In this document: piece after piece, positions 9,102-13,884 of the stretch
How positions within the stretch are numbered: the stretch's first letter is position 1
Layout: each line of letters begins with the position of its first letter
Source: Pseudomonadota bacterium
GTDB taxonomy: Bacteria > Pseudomonadota > Alphaproteobacteria > Rhodospirillales > 2-02-FULL-58-16
DNA: 13,884 nt
Assembly: GCA_022560215.1 (NCBI GenBank)
Contig: JADFTO010000044.1
Location: 1-13,884 of the forward strand
Direction of reading: 5' to 3'
Made by a program: the position numbers and the translations under genes
The notes under the pieces: model-generated
What the model was told of the DNA's origin: nothing
Database searches by the model: none
Seen by the model: the letters and a program-made list of their open reading frames with translations, nothing else

Positions 9102-9476
9102 TTGTCCCTGAAAATTTATATCGTCGATGACGACGCCGACATCATCGCCTTCATGACCCTGCTGCTGGAGGCGGCGGGGCACAAGGTTTCTTCCAGCGTC
9201 GCCGGCGCCACCGCGCTGCCCGAGATCAAGGCGAAGAGGCCGGACTGCGTGCTCATCGACCTGGTGATGGCGGAGATGGACGGCCTCGATCTGTGCCGGG
9301 AGCTGCGCAAGCTGCCCGAATCTTCGGGCCTCAAGATCATCTTCGTTTCCGCCCGGGCCAACGAATACTGGCGCCACCACGCGCGCGATGCGGGCGCCGA
9401 CGGCTATCTGGGCAAGCCGCTTGATGCGGACACCTTCGTCCGGCAGGTGGAGGACATCGTCGAGGGACGGACTTAG
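9102..9476 (+). CDS. Single-domain (CheY-like) receiver protein
   Basis: The 124-residue protein is a bare receiver: K-I-Y-I-V-D-D-D (acidic pocket D9-D11), phosphoacceptor D53 (C-V-L-I-D-L), I-F-V-S-A for the switch Ser, and L-G-K-P for the conserved Lys. There is no output domain. The TTG at 9102 is preferred because GGGGAGG lies a few bases upstream and the product then begins exactly at the receiver fold. Starting at the ATG at 9042 would add 20 residues coded largely by the 16-bp duplication. It is first in an operon with the hybrid kinase (27-base gap) and probably accepts phosphate from, or competes within, that relay. Confidence 0.88.
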   Translation: MSLKIYIVDDDADIIAFMTLLLEAAGHKVSSSVAGATALPEIKAKRPDCVLIDLVMAEMDGLDLCRELRKLPESSGLKIIFVSARANEYWRHHARDAGADGYLGKPLDADTFVRQVEDIVEGRT

Positions 9477-9503
9477 AACTACGTAAACGATGAAACCTCG
9501 GAC

Positions 9504-12479
9504 ATGTTGATCTGGAAAGGAACGGTTGCCCGGTACTGCTTGGCCGGGCTTTTGGGCCTGGTCTTCGTCGCCCTTTCGGTGGCCGGTTTTCAGGTTTTCA
9601 AGGACCAGGATTTTCAACAGGCCCGGCACGCGCTCGACGAGCGGTCCCTGGACTACGTCGTCGCCGTCGACGCATCGCTCGCCGCCCACCTCGAGCCCCT
9701 TTATTCAATCGCCGGCCTTTTCAACGCGGTGGCGGATGTCGACCGCGAGAGGTTTCGCACCTTCAACAGGGATATTTTGGCGCGCTTTCCCGATATTCAG
9801 GCGTTGGAGTGGATTCCCCGCGTTCCATCCGCCGAACGCCGGGACTACGAGCGCCGCGCCCGGGCCGAAGGCCACACCGGCTTCCGGATCAGCGAACGGG
9901 ACGCCGGGGGCGGCATGGTTCCCGCGGCGGACAGGGCCGAATATTTCCCCGTTTATTACGTCGAGCCCCTCTCGGGCAACGAACGGGCGCTCGGTTTCGA
10001 CCTGGCGTCGAACGCGGTCCGCCTCGCCGCCCTGGAAAAGGCCCGGGACACCGGGAACATGGTTATCAGCGGCCGCATCCGGCTGGTGCAGGAAACCGGC
10101 GAGAGTTTCGGATTCCTCGCCTTCCTGCCGGTCTATGCCGGGGACGCCCCCCCGGAATCGGTGGACGGCCGCCGCCGCCGCCTGACGGGCTTCGCCCTCG
10201 GGGTGTTTCGTGTCGCCGATATGGTGGAATCCACCCTCGCCAAGCGAACGCGGCCGTCGGGACTGGACCTTTATCTGTTCGACAACGACGCGCCGGTGGA
10301 CAGCCGGCTCCTCTACTTCCACCCGTCCCGGGTGCGCGAGGCGGCCATCCCCCCGGAATCGGCGGACCAGGTCTTCGCCGGCTTTCACGTATCCAGGACC
10401 TTCCCCGTCGCCGACCGCCAATGGACCGTCGTCTTCAAGCCCGTCCCCGGTTACTTCACCGGCGAGACCACCTGGACGCCGTGGATGGTCCTCTTCGGCG
10501 GGCTGGCGATCACCGGCATGCTTGTGGCCTTTTTAGTCTCGGTCATCGATCGCGAACGAAAGGTCAGCCTGCTCGTCGACGAACGGACCAGCGCCCTCCG
10601 GGAAACCGAAAAAGAGCTCAGGGAAAGCGAGGAGCGCACCCGGGCCGTCGTCGACAACGTGGTCGACGGCATCATCACCATCGACGAGCGGGGCGTCATC
10701 CAATCCGTCAACCCGGCGACCAATCGCATCTTCGGCTTCGAGGCCGGCGAGCTGGAGGGCCGGAACGTCAGCATCCTGGCCGCCGAGCCTTTCCGCGAAG
10801 CCCATGACGGCTACCTCGCCAATTATATGAAGACGGGCGACGCCAAGATCATCGGCATCGGGCGTGAAGTCGTGGGCCAGCGCCGGAACGGCGGGACCTT
10901 CCCCATGGAACTGGCGGTCAGCGAACTGAAGCTGGCCGGGGAGCGCTTGTTCGTCGGCATCGTGCGCGACATAACAGAGCGCAAGGAAGTGGACCGCATG
11001 AAGACCGAGTTCGTGTCCACCGTCAGCCATGAGCTGCGCACGCCCCTGACCTCTATCCGCGGGTCCCTCGGCCTGATCATGGGCGGCGCCGTCGGCGAGA
11101 TCCCGGAAAAGGCAAGCGAGATGCTGGACCTCGCCCACAAGAACACCGAACGGCTGATTAACCTGGTCAACGACATCCTGGACATGGAAAGGATCGAATC
11201 GGGGCGCCTGGAGTTCCATTTCGTCAAGGTCGACGTGAACGAATTGGTCGGAAAAGCGATCGACGCCAACCGCGGCTACGCCCTGGAGCATGAGGTCGAC
11301 TTCGAGCTCACCGGGACGGTTCCGGAAACCCATGTGTGGGGGGATGAGGACCGGCTCGCCCAGGTCATGGCCAACCTGCTCTCCAACGCGGCCAAGTTCT
11401 CTCCCGGCGGCACCAAGGTGGGGATTTCAATCACCCGTTCCGATGGTTCGGTGCGCATCGCCGTCACCGACCAGGGCCCCGGAATTCCAGACGATTTCCG
11501 CGACAATATCTTCGGCAAGTTCACCCAGGCCGATTCGTCGGACACCCGTCAGAAAGGGGGAACGGGACTGGGCCTCAATATCTCCCGGGCGATCATCGAG
11601 AAACACGGAGGCACCCTCGATTATGACTCCGAGGCCGGAGCGGGCGCCACGTTCTACTTCGACCTGCCGGAATTCGGGCCCGATACGATGGTGGACAAAG
11701 CGGCCGGCGAGGCGAGGGGTTCGGACGCCCGGGTGGCGGGGAAACGAGTTCTCATCTGCGAAGACGACCCGGATATCGCCAAGCTGATCTCCGTGATGCT
11801 GCAACAGGAAGGTTTCGTCACCGATATCGCCTACGACGCCAATGAGGCGAAGGAGATGCTGGCGAAATCCCATTACGACGCCATGACCGTCGACATCATG
11901 CTCCCGGGCCAGGACGGGATTTCCCTGATCCGCGAACTCAGGGCCGCCGACGAGACCAAGGACCTGGCGACCGTGGTGGTTTCGGTCAAGGCGGAGGAAG
12001 CGGCCCACGAATTTGCGGCAACGACCATGGGCATCGTCGACTGGCTCGGCAAGCCGCTGAACGAAGGCCGTTTGCTCGAGGCCGTCAGGAAGGCGGTAAG
12101 GGGCCGCCCCGGGGGCAGGCCCAGGCTCCTCTACGTGGAGGACGACAAGGACCTGGTCGGCGTGATAACCGCCCTGCTGGACGAGGTCGCGGACGTGGTT
12201 CCCGTGTACACCCTCGACGGCGCCAAGGAGCTGCTCGGCGGCGGCGCCTTCGACCTGGTCATGATCGACATCGTCCTGCCGGACGGATCGGGCCTCGAGC
12301 TGTTGCCTTTGCTGAAGAACGGCGGCGAGCCGTCCACCCCCGTCATCATTTTTTCCGGCGGGGAAGTCGACAGGGACACAGCCCTGAAGGTCGAAGCCGT
12401 CCTGGTGAAGTCCCGAACGTCGGACGGCGAGTTGCTGGCCACCATCAAGTCGCTGATTGCCACCGAAACCAGTCACTAA
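9504..12479 (+). CDS. Membrane hybrid histidine kinase CHASE-PAS-HisKA-HATPase-REC-REC
   Basis: The 991-residue sensor kinase spans the inner membrane with TM1 at about 11-29 and TM2 at about 327-347. The periplasmic part between them is a CHASE ligand-binding domain, most conserved around 75-250 (I-Q-A-L-E-W-I-P-R-V and Y-F-P-V-Y-Y-V-E-P). A PAS domain follows (about 378-495), then HisKA with phosphorylated H509 (S-H-E-L-R-T-P). The ATPase domain has an N box with N624 and N628, D-Q-G-P-G-I-P and G-T-G-L-G-L. Two receivers end the protein: REC1 with D797 and the usual K-P, and REC2 with D922 and K969 followed by Ser instead of Pro. It probably autophosphorylates on H509 and passes phosphate through REC to the Hpt protein coded downstream. 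The ATG at 9504 has only a weak ribosome site, suggesting coupling to the preceding gene. The CHASE ligand is unknown. Confidence 0.96.
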   Translation: MLIWKGTVARYCLAGLLGLVFVALSVAGFQVFKDQDFQQARHALDERSLDYVVAVDASLAAHLEPLYSIAGLFNAVADVDRERFRTFNRDILARFPDIQALEWIPRVPSAERRDYERRARAEGHTGFRISERDAGGGMVPAADRAEYFPVYYVEPLSGNERALGFDLASNAVRLAALEKARDTGNMVISGRIRLVQETGESFGFLAFLPVYAGDAPPESVDGRRRRLTGFALGVFRVADMVESTLAKRTRPSGLDLYLFDNDAPVDSRLLYFHPSRVREAAIPPESADQVFAGFHVSRTFPVADRQWTVVFKPVPGYFTGETTWTPWMVLFGGLAITGMLVAFLVSVIDRERKVSLLVDERTSALRETEKELRESEERTRAVVDNVVDGIITIDERGVIQSVNPATNRIFGFEAGELEGRNVSILAAEPFREAHDGYLANYMKTGDAKIIGIGREVVGQRRNGGTFPMELAVSELKLAGERLFVGIVRDITERKEVDRMKTEFVSTVSHELRTPLTSIRGSLGLIMGGAVGEIPEKASEMLDLAHKNTERLINLVNDILDMERIESGRLEFHFVKVDVNELVGKAIDANRGYALEHEVDFELTGTVPETHVWGDEDRLAQVMANLLSNAAKFSPGGTKVGISITRSDGSVRIAVTDQGPGIPDDFRDNIFGKFTQADSSDTRQKGGTGLGLNISRAIIEKHGGTLDYDSEAGAGATFYFDLPEFGPDTMVDKAAGEARGSDARVAGKRVLICEDDPDIAKLISVMLQQEGFVTDIAYDANEAKEMLAKSHYDAMTVDIMLPGQDGISLIRELRAADETKDLATVVVSVKAEEAAHEFAATTMGIVDWLGKPLNEGRLLEAVRKAVRGRPGGRPRLLYVEDDKDLVGVITALLDEVADVVPVYTLDGAKELLGGGAFDLVMIDIVLPDGSGLELLPLLKNGGEPSTPVIIFSGGEVDRDTALKVEAVLVKSRTSDGELLATIKSLIATETSH

Positions 12480-12499
12480 TATGTTCCGTGAGTTTGATC

Positions 12500-12884
<385 letters not shown>

Positions 12885-12892
<8 letters not shown>

Positions 12893-13232
12893 CGGCCGGG
12901 CGGACCTGGAACAAAGGCTGGCGGCTCTCAACGCCGCCTTCGCCGAGAAGCTGGACGGCAGGCTGGGTGAGATGGAAGCGGCCGCCCGCTCTCTCGCCGA
13001 AAGCGGCGGCGACCCCCAGGCCCTTCGGCGCCTTCGCGACCAGGCCCACAAGCTCTCCGGCGCCGGCGCCACGTTCGGGTTCGCCGATCTCGGCCGGGAC
13101 GCGGGCGCCCTCGAGGTCTTGTGCGAGTCCGTTCTCGATCGGGGGGACGGGCCGTCCCGGGGCGACATCGAGGAAATCGCGGCCTTCCTGGCCCGGCTCA
13201 AGACCGCCGCCGGCCCCCCGAAAGGGGCCTAG
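12885..13232 (+). CDS. Histidine phosphotransfer (Hpt) protein
   Basis: The 115-residue protein is mostly helical. The Hpt signature A-H-K-L-S-G-A-G-A-T-F-G is present with phosphorylated H55, followed by the G-F-x-x-L-G-type helix turn. It begins with GTG at 12885, eight bases before the receiver gene ends. Hpt proteins shuttle phosphate between receivers; here the likely path is hybrid kinase REC to H55, then to a free receiver or to a DNA-binding regulator. It closes the operon. The C-terminal helix ends in a Pro/Gly/Lys tail. Confidence 0.88.
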
Positions 13233-13292
13233 CAGGCAGCCGAAAAACTCCTGGCGCACTATCCAGTTAAGTGAATTTATCACGTCCGCTTT

Positions 13293-13309
13293 CCGCCTCG
13301 GGCGGGTTT
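13293..13309 (+). terminator. Weak hairpin after the phosphorelay operon
   Basis: CCGCC (13293-13297) and GGCGG (13301-13305) can pair around a 3-base loop, followed by only GTTT. It sits 60 bases after the Hpt stop. The short stem and T-tract make it a tentative terminator. Confidence 0.3.
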
Positions 13310-13347
13310 GCAGGGCGATGACGGGAAGGAAACGGGGACGGCCGAAG

Positions 13348-13521
13348 CTAGTTCACGCCACGCCCATCGACTGACTTGTCTTCCGGCACCCAGCCCAACA
13401 GCCGCGCTAGGCACCACCCCGCCCCGTAGGCGCAATACACCAGGGCATAGAAAAACAAGAAGCCGCCGCCCAACAGGAGCGCCGTGTTGATAATTTTTTG
13501 GGCCGTGGTGATCTCATCCAT
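13348..13521 (-). CDS. Probable 57-residue small membrane protein
   Basis: Reading leftwards from ATG 13521 gives 57 codons and a TAG stop. The product is M-D-E-I-T-T-A-Q-K-I then a hydrophobic and aromatic stretch (about 14-38, with L-L-L-G-G-G-F-L-F-F-Y and Y-C-A-Y-G-A-G-W-C), then a short polar end. This looks like one membrane-spanning helix with two cysteines (C30, C37). A GAGGG ribosome site lies about 6 bases upstream. It is convergent with the Hpt gene and shorter than common gene-calling cutoffs. Coding is inferred from the ribosome site and the coherent hydrophobic helix. No family is recognised; it may be a toxin-like or accessory protein, but that is unsupported. Confidence 0.5.
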   Translation of the reverse strand: MDEITTAQKIINTALLLGGGFLFFYALVYCAYGAGWCLARLLGWVPEDKSVDGRGVN

Positions 13522-13744
13522 GGCCCTCAGCTAGCGAGATCATCAAAGAAAGGCGAGGTGAAAGACCGCGGACCCCGGTTAACCCCAACCCCCGTCCATG
13601 GTTGACGCCCCGACAAATGCGCCGACACGCGGAAGCCAGCCACTAGCCAGGGCTCACCCCCACATTTTTTGCCTTCTCGCTGTCTGGGCCGTGTCAGGCC
13701 GGGTGCGGGTTTGGGCCTGCAATATTACCTTACTTGGGCCTAGA
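13522..13744. other. Noncoding stretch between small membrane gene and tRNA terminator
   Basis: I see no credible gene here. The only longer open frame (plus strand from 13598) has no ribosome site, runs through the terminator hairpin and has no recognisable domain. Base composition is more mixed than in the coding part, with AT-rich patches after 13720. Confidence 0.5.
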
Positions 13745-13771
13745 CACAAGAAAGGCCACTTTCCGGTGGCC
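13745..13771 (-). terminator. Rho-independent terminator downstream of the tRNA-Arg fragment
   Basis: On the minus strand GGCCAC-CGGAAA-GTGGCC forms a perfect 6-bp stem with a 6-base loop (13754-13771), followed by TTTCTT. It lies about 30 bases past the CCA end of the tRNA fragment and points the same way, so it is probably the original terminator of the tRNA gene. That suggests this side is the native chromosomal flank. Confidence 0.7.
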
Positions 13772-13802
13772 CTAAATAACGCTTTATTTATAATGTGTTA
13801 AA

Positions 13803-13851
13803 TGGCGCGCCCGGGGGGACTCGAACTCCCAACCTCCTGATCCGTAGTCAG
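13803..13851 (-). pseudogene. 3' half of tRNA-Arg(ACG), probable attachment-site remnant
   Basis: On the minus strand, 49 bases match the 3' part of a tRNA: anticodon loop CTACGGA with anticodon ACG, stem TCAGG, variable loop, T-loop TTCGAGT, acceptor 3' strand CGGGCGC, discriminator G and encoded CCA. The T stem GGGAG/CCCCC has one A-C mismatch. The 5' half is missing: beyond 13851 the sequence is a T/A-rich run instead of a D arm, and the first anticodon-stem base is A, which cannot pair with the G opposite. A complete tRNA-Arg would need GCGCCCG as acceptor 5' strand, absent here. A 3' tRNA half that ends near the anticodon is the classic result of integration by a tyrosine recombinase, with the intact tRNA at the other end of the element. 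Confidence 0.8.
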
Positions 13852-13884
13852 TTTTTTCACCGTATTTGATTGGATGTATTGCGA

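Noticed and set aside
13212..13229. GGCCCC/GGGGCC hairpin at the end of the Hpt gene
   Set aside because: It lies within the coding end and has no T-tract, so it is not called as a terminator.
13598..13801. 67-codon plus-strand open frame
   Set aside because: No ribosome site, no recognisable domain, and it runs through the terminator hairpin near the tRNA fragment.

Overview
The window is high-GC, densely packed bacterial DNA. Gene content points to an alphaproteobacterium, most likely of the Rhodospirillales type: a B12-dependent metH downstream of metF and a fused ArsR-methyltransferase, a CHASE-PAS hybrid kinase with detached receiver and Hpt proteins, and a tRNA-Arg(ACG) 3' half with an alphaproteobacterial-looking sequence. 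The assignment rests on gene content and remembered family knowledge, not on a database search.

Left part (1-6754, minus strand) is a methionine-cycle operon read leftwards: ArsR-type regulator fused to a SAM-dependent methyltransferase, then metF (ATGA overlap), then metH (2 bp gap). Two signal-peptide proteins follow, a 299-residue protein with a concanavalin-like/DUF1080-like region and a partial one cut by the window edge. An AT-rich operator with three related half-sites overlaps the operon promoter.

The middle (6912-8968) holds a one-domain cyclic-nucleotide-binding-like protein, an orphan OmpR/PhoB-family response regulator and a small secreted protein of unknown function. The main discovery is here. 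Two copies of the same regulatory array, each with five GTGA/GTTA half-sites spaced 11, 11, 11 and 10 bp, flank the regulator gene. Each array ends exactly 10 bp before a -10-like hexamer, one reading into the cNMP-like gene and the other into the secreted-protein gene. The second array also covers the regulator's own probable promoter. The layout predicts a small self-wired regulon in which the regulator activates two targets and represses itself.

The right part (9102-13232, plus strand) encodes a compact phosphorelay: a single receiver, a membrane CHASE-PAS-histidine kinase-REC-REC hybrid, a second single receiver, and an Hpt protein overlapping it by 8 bp. It has no DNA-binding output of its own, so the neighbouring orphan OmpR-type regulator is a candidate output.

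The far right (13233-13884) has a likely 57-residue membrane protein, a terminator and the 3' half of a tRNA-Arg(ACG) gene. The tRNA match stops at the anticodon stem and unrelated AT-rich sequence follows. This is the usual signature of an attachment site at the edge of an integrated element that would lie to the right of this window.
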